A DNA stretch of 64,000 nucleotides, taken from positions 1,677,001 through 1,741,000 of the forward strand of contig NZ_CP039740.1 in NCBI RefSeq assembly GCF_005153485.1, read 5' to 3'. This document shows positions 57,676-64,000 of the stretch, one piece after another. How positions within the stretch are numbered: the stretch's first letter is position 1; each line of letters starts with the position of its first letter. The notes beneath the pieces were generated by a model. The model had not been told where the DNA came from. It made no database searches and saw only the letters and a program-made list of their open reading frames with translations. The translations under genes and the position numbers were made by a program. This stretch comes from Pseudolabrys sp. FHR47. Lineage in GTDB: Bacteria > Pseudomonadota > Alphaproteobacteria > Rhizobiales > Xanthobacteraceae.

Positions 57676-58254
57676 ATGGCAGATTTCATAAGCTTCGAAG
57701 AAGTTAGTGCGGACCTTGCGTCGCCGATTATCGACGGTAATGGCGCGCGGGACTATTACCGTTTGGGTTATTATAGGTGCGCTTCCGAGGCCGCGAGCGC
57801 GTTGCAAAAGCTTAAAGGCGAAAATCGGTCTGCAATGCCTATACTTTTCTTGTACAGGCAGTACGTCGAGTCTGCATTGAAGGATGCGCTTCACCTTTCT
57901 AATGCTTTCGATCTCGAACAAGTCGACAAGAAATTTGGTCACGATCTCGCCGGGCTTTGGAAGGAAGCAAAGCGGGTTCTTGGCAATTTTGTTGATAAGG
58001 ACTTCTTGGAAAGTATCGATGCGCCGATAGCTGAATTTGATAAAGTGGATCGGCGTGCTGACGCGTTCCGCTATGCTGTTGATCGTGATGGGCAGCGGCA
58101 TTTCCCAAAGCAAGGATCGGTCATATTGCACGAGCTCATGAAGCAGATGGAAGAAGTCGAAACTGTTTTAGAGCTTGCGATATCTGAAATTCGTGTGGCT
58201 GAAAGGCAGCTCGATGCTGATATTGCGGAGGCGGTCGCCAAGGATCGATTTTGA
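57676..58254 (+). CDS. hypothetical helical protein (HEPN-like?)
   Basis: Protein of 192 residues, nearly all helical. DYYRLGYYRCASEAASALQKLKGENRSAMPILFLYRQYVESALKDALHLSNAFDL followed by GHDLAGLWKEAKRVLGNF recalls HEPN-type bundles, but a clear RxxxxH motif is not evident, so this is weak. The C-terminal helix is long and charged (ILHELMKQMEEVETVLELAISEIRVAERQLDADIAEAVAKDRF). The ATG at 57676 follows GGAGGGGG. Base composition is lower in GC than the surroundings. It is convergent with the unknown gene at 58262, eight bases apart. Confidence 0.6.
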   Translation: MADFISFEEVSADLASPIIDGNGARDYYRLGYYRCASEAASALQKLKGENRSAMPILFLYRQYVESALKDALHLSNAFDLEQVDKKFGHDLAGLWKEAKRVLGNFVDKDFLESIDAPIAEFDKVDRRADAFRYAVDRDGQRHFPKQGSVILHELMKQMEEVETVLELAISEIRVAERQLDADIAEAVAKDRF

Positions 58255-58261
58255 CTATGCT

Positions 58262-59302
58262 TTAGGTGACGCTCCGGTCAGGTAATTTCTCGCGGGATCG
58301 TCCTCGTATCGGCTTCAATTTTTGTAAATTTCGTTTTCCTTGTTGATGTGGCCCGTTCGGTCGCGCACCGATGTGGGTGTAATAAACAACGCACTGGAAA
58401 AGACCGTCAATTCTTGCGAATGCAATGGGGAATACAAATAAATAGCGATTGTCGGCGAAAACCTCTTTCAGAAGATAGCCGATTTTCGGTGAGACTCTTC
58501 CGTGGGGATCGTCCCAGCCAGCAGCGGCGGCGCCTGCTACATAATCCGCTAGACGTATATATTGATCGCACCAAAGGTCAGCTTTTGTCTGCGTAAAAAT
58601 TCCAAGATTGGGGGTTGGGATGGATTGCCTCTCGCATAGAGCTGAGAAGTTTGTCGAACACATTGTGGGTGCGATTCTATCGTAAGCCTCTGTAATGTTA
58701 TCTCTGTCTGGGGCCCATCCAATTAATTTTGCTGGCCCATGTTTGGTGATAAGCGATGCGATAAATGCTGTGAGTGCAGCAGTCAGAATAATGTTCTCTA
58801 GCAATTTTAAATTAACGGTTTTCTTTTCGGCCTCTGTTCGCATTCTTATGAATTGTTGTATTAGTTCATCTGCTTCAGATGCGTTCTCCCAGTTTTTCAT
58901 CATGGTGATGGTGTCATCTATACTGCGTCGTGCGGTTTCGGCGTCGGGAAATAATTTCCTAAGTCTGTCGGCAACAAAGCAGATGGAAAAGACCCGCCCT
59001 TTTCTCAGAAGTCTAACGACTGATTTTGGAATTCGTTTTACGTCCTTTAGATCGCGAGGGGGTATGCGTTTAAGGTCTTCTTGAATTTCAGTGAAGCGAT
59101 CGCCGGCCGGAATGATGACGAATGCAAAACTATCGTTGGGGCGCGTCGAATCGCCCGTACAAAAGTCAGTTGCTATGATCCATTTGTCCGCGCCTCTTTG
59201 TCGGATAAATCTCGCGAAGCGTTTTTCTGCGACCGGAGAAAATGCTTGTTGTAGTTGACTCCAAAGTACGTCGACAAACGAAGGGGGAGATTCTGGGCGC
59301 AT
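58262..59302 (-). CDS. hypothetical protein, possibly RNase H-like (DUF3800-like)
   Basis: Protein of 346 residues in visibly AT-rich DNA, so probably acquired. An N-terminal strand WIIATDFCTGDSTRPNDSFAFVIIPAGDRF with an early Asp, and a late CDQYIRLADYVAGAAAAGWDD helix, resemble the first acidic strand and the LADxxAG helix of DUF3800-type RNase H-fold proteins; this is a faint similarity. A hydrophobic segment (LENIILTAALTAFIASLI) lies in the middle and may be a buried helix rather than membrane-spanning. ATG at 59302 is chosen; a TTG at 59314 is in frame. Function unknown. Confidence 0.55.
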   Translation of the reverse strand: MRPESPPSFVDVLWSQLQQAFSPVAEKRFARFIRQRGADKWIIATDFCTGDSTRPNDSFAFVIIPAGDRFTEIQEDLKRIPPRDLKDVKRIPKSVVRLLRKGRVFSICFVADRLRKLFPDAETARRSIDDTITMMKNWENASEADELIQQFIRMRTEAEKKTVNLKLLENIILTAALTAFIASLITKHGPAKLIGWAPDRDNITEAYDRIAPTMCSTNFSALCERQSIPTPNLGIFTQTKADLWCDQYIRLADYVAGAAAAGWDDPHGRVSPKIGYLLKEVFADNRYLFVFPIAFARIDGLFQCVVYYTHIGARPNGPHQQGKRNLQKLKPIRGRSREKLPDRSVT

Positions 59303-59438
59303 GTTTGTGCTCAACTCTCGCCAAATATTTGGTGGTGTCGTCAGAGAATGTTATCCTAAGTTTCTGTGGTCGTCTCTAATGACGGCGCACTTCAGACCGT
59401 CTAAAAGGTGCCCGAATTAGCCTTCGGAGCCACCTCAG

Positions 59439-61082
59439 ATGAACGCCCCCGTCACACCCCCGCTGCCCCCATACTCCCATTCCCCGCTTTTCCCCCTCGG
59501 CCCCGACACCACCAAGTACCGCAAGATCACGTCCGAGGGCGTGCGGGTCGAGAAGGTGATGGGCAAGGACATGCTGGTGGTGGAGCCGTCCGCCATCAAG
59601 GCTCTGTCCGAGGCGGCGTTCACCGACATCAACCACCTCCTGCGTCCCGCGCACCTGAAGCAGCTTCGCGCCGTGCTGGACGATCCGGAATCGACCGCGA
59701 ACGACAAGTTCGTCGCCTATGACCTTCTCAAGAACGCCAACATCGCCGCCGGCGGCGTGCTGCCGATGTGCCAGGACACCGGCACCGCCATCATCATGGG
59801 CAAGAAGGGCCGGCTGGTGTTCACCGACGGCTCGGACGAGGCGGCGCTCGCCGAGGGCGCGCGCGATGCGTACCTGAAGAAGAACCTGCGCTATTCGCAG
59901 CTCGCGCCGATCTCCATGTTCGACGAGAAGAACACCAAGTCGAACATGCCGGCGCAGGTCGAGATCTATGCCGAGGGTGAGGACGCCTACAAGTTCCTGT
60001 TCGTCGCCAAGGGCGGCGGCTCGGCCAACAAGACCTTCCTGTTTCAGGCGACGCCGTCGATCCTGACCCATGACCGCATGGTGGCGTTCCTGAAAGAGAA
60101 GATCCTGACGTTAGGGACCGCGGCGTGTCCGCCTTATCATCTCGCCATTGTCATCGGCGGCACCTCGGCCGAGCTGACCTTGAAGACGGTGAAGCTCGCC
60201 TCGACCAAGTATCTCGACAACCTGCCGACGTCGGGCTCGGAGGACGGCCATGCCTTCCGCGATCTCGAAATGGAGAAAGAGATTTTCAAGCTGACGCAGT
60301 CATTGGGGGTGGGGGCGCAGTTCGGCGGCAAGTATTTCTGCCATGACGTGCGCGTCATTCGTCTGCCGCGCCATGGCGCGTCGCTTCCCATTGGCCTTGG
60401 CGTGTCGTGCTCGGCCGACCGCCAGGCGCTCGGCAAGATCACCAAGGACGGCGTCTTCCTGGAGGAGCTTGAGCATCATCCGGCGCAGTATCTGCCCGAG
60501 GTCGATCAGGAAAAGCTCGGCGGCGAAGTGGTGAAGGTCGATCTGTCGAAGCCGATGAAGGAGATCCTGGCGCAGCTCTCCAAGTATCCGGTGAAGACGC
60601 GGCTCTCGCTCACCGGCACCATGATCGTCGCGCGTGACCTCGCGCACGCCAAGCTGCGCGAGCGGCTCGAAGCCGGGCAGGGGCTGCCGGATTATTTCAA
60701 GAACCATCCTGTTTATTACGCCGGCCCCGCCAAGACGCCGGACGGTTATGCCTCGGGCGCCTTCGGCCCGACCACGGCGGGTCGCATGGATAGCTACGTC
60801 GATGCCTTCCAGGCGGCCGGCGGCTCGATGATTTCGGTTGCCAAGGGCAACCGTTCGTCGGCGGTGCGCGAGGCCTGCAAGAAGCACGGCGGCTTCTATC
60901 TCGCCTCGATCGGCGGCGCGGCCGCCAACCTCGCCGAGCACTGCATCAAGAAAGTGGAAGTGCAGGAGTTCCCCGAGCTCGGCATGGAAGCGATCTGGAA
61001 GATCGAGGTTGTCGATTTCCCGGCCTTCATCGTCATCGACGACAAGGGCAACGATTTCTTCAAGGAACTCAATCTAGGTTAA
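59439..61082 (+). CDS. fumA: fumarate hydratase, class I (iron-sulfur)
   Basis: Fe-S fumarase of 547 residues that interconverts fumarate and malate in the TCA cycle. The three cluster-binding cysteines are found at Cys111 ([11 protein letters not shown]), Cys230 ([19 protein letters not shown]) and Cys324 ([13 protein letters not shown]), each six residues after the E. coli FumA positions 105, 224 and 318. The C-terminal beta domain includes [24 protein letters not shown] sequence and [13 protein letters not shown]. The length matches the single-chain class I enzymes. It is monocistronic, with a hairpin after the stop. Fe-S fumarases are oxygen-sensitive. Confidence 0.96.
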   Translation: MNAPVTPPLPPYSHSPLFPLGPDTTKYRKITSEGVRVEKVMGKDMLVVEPSAIKALSEAAFTDINHLLRPAHLKQLRAVLDDPESTANDKFVAYDLLKNANIAAGGVLPMCQDTGTAIIMGKKGRLVFTDGSDEAALAEGARDAYLKKNLRYSQLAPISMFDEKNTKSNMPAQVEIYAEGEDAYKFLFVAKGGGSANKTFLFQATPSILTHDRMVAFLKEKILTLGTAACPPYHLAIVIGGTSAELTLKTVKLASTKYLDNLPTSGSEDGHAFRDLEMEKEIFKLTQSLGVGAQFGGKYFCHDVRVIRLPRHGASLPIGLGVSCSADRQALGKITKDGVFLEELEHHPAQYLPEVDQEKLGGEVVKVDLSKPMKEILAQLSKYPVKTRLSLTGTMIVARDLAHAKLRERLEAGQGLPDYFKNHPVYYAGPAKTPDGYASGAFGPTTAGRMDSYVDAFQAAGGSMISVAKGNRSSAVREACKKHGGFYLASIGGAAANLAEHCIKKVEVQEFPELGMEAIWKIEVVDFPAFIVIDDKGNDFFKELNLG

Positions 61083-61125
61083 GACCTGCTCGGCTGAGGC
61101 CTGTCTTATACTTTCGCGTTGTGCG

Positions 61126-61154
61126 CGGCGCCGGATGCAATCCATCCGGCGCCG
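61126..61154. terminator. hairpin downstream of fumarase
   Basis: CGGCGCCGGAT/ATCCGGCGCCG (11 bp) with a seven-base loop. No T run follows, so Rho-independent termination would be weak. The remainder of 61083-61409 holds no gene that I can support. Confidence 0.45.
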
Positions 61155-61409
61155 TTGTCATATCCGCTGTTATGAATGTGCGACGTAAGGCGATCGCTGC
61201 TGTCCGATAATGGCACAGCGCGCATGGCGTGAAGCCGTTGCGCATTGAAACACATGCGCGCCATCGATTCACATCAAGTGCGCATCGTCATCACATCAAG
61301 CCTTGTCGATTCAATTTCGGCATGCAAGGCTTGAGGTGGTATCTTACCGTATCGTACGCACACATAAGAAACGCGCCTGACAGACTTTGGGAAGAAAGGA
61401 GACCGCTCC

Positions 61410-61787
61410 ATGGCGGAGGCTATCGATTTCGACGCGCCGGATATCGCCCGGCGGGTCGAGGCGCTGAGCCAGCATGAACTCGACCAGCTGCCGTTCGGCG
61501 TCATCCTGCTCGACCGCCATTTCGTCGTGCGGTTCTATTCGGCGACCGAGGCGCGCGAGAGCGGTTCCGGCATGGAGCCGCTCGGCCGCGACCTGTTTGA
61601 GGCGTCGCACTGCTCCGACAAGAAGGGCCTGCGCGAGCGGATGATGCGGGCGCTGGAGAATCCGCCGGCCGATATCGACCTCGCGCTCAAGGGCGATGCC
61701 AAAAATCCCAATCGCGAACTGCGCATGCGTATCGTAACGGCGCGCAACGGCGGGTTGTGGCTGTTCGTCGAACGCGACAAGCGCTGA
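61410..61787 (+). CDS. PYP-like PAS-domain protein
   Basis: Single PAS domain of 125 residues with the layout of photoactive yellow protein. QLPFGVILLDRHFVVRFYSATEARESGSG aligns with the PYP strand that carries Tyr42, Glu46 and Thr50: here Tyr, Glu and Ser at matching spacing. LGRDLFEASHCSDKKGLRERM has a Cys close to the chromophore-binding Cys69 position (one residue shorter loop). The end GLWLFVERDKR matches PYP YWVFVKRV. If the Cys carries p-coumarate it would be a blue-light sensor; no tyrosine ammonia-lyase or p-coumaroyl-CoA ligase gene is in the window. AAGGAG precedes the ATG. Confidence 0.75.
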   Translation: MAEAIDFDAPDIARRVEALSQHELDQLPFGVILLDRHFVVRFYSATEARESGSGMEPLGRDLFEASHCSDKKGLRERMMRALENPPADIDLALKGDAKNPNRELRMRIVTARNGGLWLFVERDKR

Positions 61788-61818
61788 GGCGCCAGACGCT
61801 GGAGCGTTCGGACTTAAA

Positions 61819-61852
61819 CGCTCACGCTTAAGCGCTCACGCTTATGCGCTTA
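61819..61852. repeat. 14-bp tandem repeat, 2.4 copies
   Basis: CGCTCACGCTTAAG then CGCTCACGCTTATG then CGCTTA, between the convergent PAS and ribbon-helix-helix genes and touching the stop of the latter. Confidence 0.8.
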
Positions 61853-62185
61853 TAGTTGCGCGGCGCGCGCCAGGTAATGCGGGTCCGCCTGCGCGGCCGC
61901 GGCGCGGTGATGCTCAAGCACGTAAACGCGGATTGCGGACGACAGATTGGCATAGCCGCGCTGCGCGTCGATGGTCTGCAGCAGCATCGGCAGGGGCGTG
62001 CGGGTGCGTTCGGCGATGTCGCGCAGCCCGTCCCAGAACTGGTCTTCGAGCGACACGCTGGTCTTGTGGCCGTGCAATTCGATCGAGCGCTTGACGATCG
62101 CCGATTTGCGGCCGAGCGGTCCCTCGGTTCTGCTGCGTTTGGTACCGGCCGTGACATCCGGTCCGGTCATGGTGTCGTCCATCAT
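61850..62185 (-). CDS. ribbon-helix-helix protein (RHH_4 type)
   Basis: Small regulator-like protein of 111 residues. After a disordered N-terminus the ribbon-helix-helix region reads VKRSIELHGHKTSVSLEDQFWDGLRDIAERTRTPLPMLLQTIDAQRGYANLSSAIRVYVLEHHRAAA, the pattern of the RHH_4 group common in alphaproteobacteria; homologues are usually single genes. It could bind DNA as a dimer; target unknown. GGAGGG ten bases upstream supports the ATG at 62185. Confidence 0.85.
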   Translation of the reverse strand: MMDDTMTGPDVTAGTKRSRTEGPLGRKSAIVKRSIELHGHKTSVSLEDQFWDGLRDIAERTRTPLPMLLQTIDAQRGYANLSSAIRVYVLEHHRAAAAQADPHYLARAAQL

Positions 62186-62319
62186 CGCTTCTTGCCCTCC
62201 GTATTTCGCCAGCCTAACGCGTGTCGCGCGCGACTCCGGCGAGTACGGAACTATTAGGCGCAGGTGAGGTGTGGTTATTGAGCGATGTCAAATCCGCGAC
62301 ACATTTTGCCATGGCTCCG

Positions 62320-62499
62320 TCAGGAGCCCTCGCGCGGCGGCCGGCCCGGCCGCGGCGGCGGCACATTGATGGTGGTCTGGCAATTCTGACATTCGAAGCG
62401 ATCGAAATGGTCGAGATGATCGCGCGTTTTCGTCGCCTGCATGGCGATGCCGCAGATCGGGCAATGACGTAAGGGAGGACGGGGCGGACGGTGGGGCAT
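62320..62499 (-). CDS. small zinc-ribbon protein
   Basis: Small basic protein of about 59 residues, MPHRPPRPPLRHCPICGIAMQATKTRDHLDHFDRFECQNCQTTINVP with a Pro/Arg-rich end. Two CxxC knuckles (CPIC and CQNC) 22 residues apart form a typical zinc ribbon. Neither this ATG nor the in-frame one at 62535 has a clear ribosome binding site, so the start is uncertain. No function known. Confidence 0.55.
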   Translation of the reverse strand: MPHRPPRPPLRHCPICGIAMQATKTRDHLDHFDRFECQNCQTTINVPPPRPGRPPREGS

Positions 62500-62615
62500 G
62501 CGGATGCGACGAGACCGGAACGTGGGGTCGCGCATCTTCGGGCGGTATGCCGCTCTCGGTTTGATAAATGTCAAAGAATCGCGATTGCGATCCCGGTCCG
62601 GCGCGGTACGCCCGG

Positions 62616-62759
62616 CTATTTTGCGATGCCGACCACCGGATTTGTCGGAATATAGGCGCTGGCGCGTCCGGCGAACTGATAGAGCGTCACCGACACGAGC
62701 CCGATTAGAATGATTGCAAATGCAAGACGGACGCACTGGTCCATGACGCTGGCCTGCAT
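62616..62759 (-). CDS. small single-pass membrane protein
   Basis: A 47-residue product, MQASVMDQCVRLAFAIILIGLVSVTLYQFAGRASAYIPTNPVVGIAK, with one transmembrane helix (about 11-28). AGGGGA seven bases upstream of the ATG is a good ribosome binding site. The hydrophobic helix, the Shine-Dalgarno sequence and ordinary codon use make it likely to be real although short. No family recognised. Confidence 0.55.
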   Translation of the reverse strand: MQASVMDQCVRLAFAIILIGLVSVTLYQFAGRASAYIPTNPVVGIAK

Positions 62760-63021
62760 GAGAAGTCCCCTGTTCCGCATGAGCCGCTTCCAGACGCCAA
62801 TCTAGTCCCCGAGCGTCCGGGCGGGCTATTGCCGGTTCCGATTAAGGTCAACGGCTATCGTTAAAACCGGGCCGCTGTTCGGCGGCCATGCGGCAATAGA
62901 GGGGCAGAGGTGAAGGCCGCGTTAATGGGGGGCGCATGAGATACCGCAGGCGGGAATCGCCCGGCTGATGTATGGATGACGCCGCCGCCCGGTTGGGGCG
63001 GTATTTTCATTTGGACCATCC

Positions 63022-63288
63022 ATGACCGAAGGGTCTTTTGCGATCACGGCGCTCGGCCTTGCCGCCGCCTTCTGCACGACCACCGCCTATGCGCCGCAGG
63101 CGCTGAAGGCATGGCGCTCGCGCTCCACGGCTGACATATCGCTGAGCATGTTCCTGTTGATGGTGACGGGAATCGTGCTGTGGCTCGCTTATGGCGTGCT
63201 GATCGGCGACATGCCTCTCATCGTCGCCAACGGCATTACCTTGTGCCTGGCCGGCACGATCCTCGCGTTGAAGCTGCGTCACGGTTGA
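63022..63288 (+). CDS. SemiSWEET-type sugar transporter
   Basis: Three-helix PQ-loop protein of 88 residues. AFCTTTAYAPQALKAWRSRSTADISLSMFLLMVTGIVLWLAYGVLIGDMPLIVANGITLCLAGTILALKLRHG has the PQ motif in helix 1, the STxDISLxMF segment, and the conserved Trp/Asn (VLWLAYG, IVANGI) of SemiSWEET. These proteins dimerise to form a sugar uniporter. The gene stands alone; the specific sugar is unknown. Confidence 0.9.
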   Translation: MTEGSFAITALGLAAAFCTTTAYAPQALKAWRSRSTADISLSMFLLMVTGIVLWLAYGVLIGDMPLIVANGITLCLAGTILALKLRHG

Positions 63289-63613
63289 AGCGCCGGCGCT
63301 GCCCGTTTGTCATGATGAGGCGCCGATACCAGCGCGCGTGAAACGGCGCTGGCTCACGCGGCGATAGGCATTTACGTCATTACCACCTTTCTTGCGCTGC
63401 GCCTCGGTCGAGACGCAGTGACGCGTGTTACGTGCCAGCAATAAATCGCCGCAAAGAGATGCGGTGGTGGTGTCATGATATAAACAACAAGCGGTCGTCA
63501 GAAAAAATTCTGCACGCTACACTTGTAAATACCTTTTTCGACATATTTATAACTTCTATCAAATGCGAGCGGTGCCGTGCGATGCGCCGCTGGTGTCTAA
63601 ACACACGGTCATC
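63289..63613. other. intergenic stretch with AT-rich leader
   Basis: One frame (about 63319-63441) reads ETALAHAAIGIYVITTFLALRLGRD without any start codon, perhaps a remnant. From about 63480 the DNA is AT-rich and contains TTGTAA near 63533 and TATAAC near 63557, a loose promoter candidate for the glycosyltransferase. No other gene seen. Confidence 0.35.
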
Positions 63614-64000
63614 ATGCACGACTATTTCCTCGTGGGCGTTCTCACGATCAGCCTGCTCGTGAGCCTCTGCTCGCTCGACGACGCCTTTATCGATCTGCTC
63701 TCTCTGAGCATCGGCCAGGATTCGTACCGCACGAAGAGCCATGGTTCCGTCACGGTTCCGAAAACGGCGGTATTCATCGCCAACTGGGACGAGGCGGAAA
63801 TCATCGGCCGCATGGTCGAAGGTAATCTGTCGCGCATCGATAATCCGGACGTTGTCATCTATCTCGGCGTCTACCCGAACGACGAGGGAACTCTGCGCGT
63901 CGCCCAAGAGGTCGCCGCGAAATATCCCGACCGCGTCAAGGTGATCGTCAACAGCCTGAACGGCCCGACATCGAAAGGGCAGATGCTCAATGAGATGTTC
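63614..64000 (+). CDS. NfrB-like membrane glycosyltransferase (3' end cut by window edge)
   Basis: The first 129 codons are present. An N-terminal membrane helix (YFLVGVLTISLLVSLCSLDDAFIDLL) precedes the start of a family-2 glycosyltransferase domain: KTAVFIANWDEAEIIGRMVEGNLSRIDNPDVVIYLGVYPNDEGTLRVAQEVAAKYPDRVKVIVNSLNGPTSKGQMLNEMF. This NWDE/GVYPND/GPTSKGxxLN sequence is like the NfrB (phage N4 adsorption protein B) group, which makes surface polysaccharide under c-di-GMP control. The catalytic Asp motifs would lie beyond the window. Confidence 0.8.
   Translation, partial: MHDYFLVGVLTISLLVSLCSLDDAFIDLLSLSIGQDSYRTKSHGSVTVPKTAVFIANWDEAEIIGRMVEGNLSRIDNPDVVIYLGVYPNDEGTLRVAQEVAAKYPDRVKVIVNSLNGPTSKGQMLNEMF

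Noticed and set aside
1..64000. CRISPR array, tRNA or rRNA genes, complete insertion sequence or integrase
   Set aside because: No regularly spaced direct repeats, no tRNA T-loop/acceptor pattern outside coding regions, and no transposase or integrase motif was seen on reading both strands by eye.

Overview
The window is GC-rich DNA from an alphaproteobacterium, most likely a member of Hyphomicrobiales (Rhizobiales) near Bradyrhizobium, Rhodopseudomonas or Xanthobacteraceae. The grounds are flaF/flbT next to large tandem flagellins, the flagellar regulator fliX diverging from flgI, a CckA-type hybrid kinase directly after flhB, BA14K and DUF6468 proteins, and interspersed palindromic repeats of a rhizobial type. 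No rRNA, tRNA, CRISPR array or complete insertion sequence was seen.

Layout. 0-12 kb: metabolic and envelope genes. These are a partial ddl, a SixA-like phosphatase, an FAD oxidoreductase, a MipA-like outer-membrane protein, a lipoprotein, and ligA-ligB-ligC for protocatechuate 4,5-cleavage behind an FNR/FixK-type box. An XRE/DUF2975/lipoprotein cassette follows, bracketed by moxR and a second decayed copy of the moxR 3' end, then msrB. 12-46 kb: a large flagellar region. It holds flgE-flgK-flgL; flaF, flbT and two ~720-residue flagellins; flgI, a short flgJ and an flgN-like gene facing fliX; dksA and envelope genes; flgF-flgG-flgA-flgH facing fliL-fliM-DUF6468-motE and a 1247-residue AMIN/TPR protein; fliO-fliP facing flgB-flgC-fliE-fliQ-fliR-flhB. 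fliF, fliG, fliN, motA, motB and flbD are not in the window. 46-56 kb: cckA, small genes, a Tim44-like protein, cspA, a diguanylate cyclase, a glutathione S-transferase, a cupin and two adjacent SET-domain proteins. 55.5-59.4 kb: a hairpin-rich non-coding element, then a more AT-rich stretch with a ClpP-like secreted protein, dispersed repeats and two proteins of unknown function. 59.4-64 kb: class I fumarase, a photoactive-yellow-protein-like PAS protein, a ribbon-helix-helix protein, small proteins, SemiSWEET and a partial glycosyltransferase.

How it works together. Three sigma-54-type promoters (-24 GG, -12 GC, exact 10-bp spacing) precede flgE, flgI and flgF. Each has an upstream GCCGG/CCGGC palindrome resembling the ftr sites bound by FlbD in Caulobacter, and fliX, a partner of FlbD, is encoded here. 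Exact TTAA-N7-TTAA boxes, the CtrA consensus, lie before the AMIN/TPR gene and the flagellin gene, and a TTAACCAT octamer recurs in flagellar intergenic regions. CckA, the head of the CtrA phosphorelay, is in the same cluster. The sequence therefore supports a Caulobacter-like CtrA to FliX/FlbD to sigma-54 hierarchy, though CtrA, FlbD and RpoN themselves lie outside the window.
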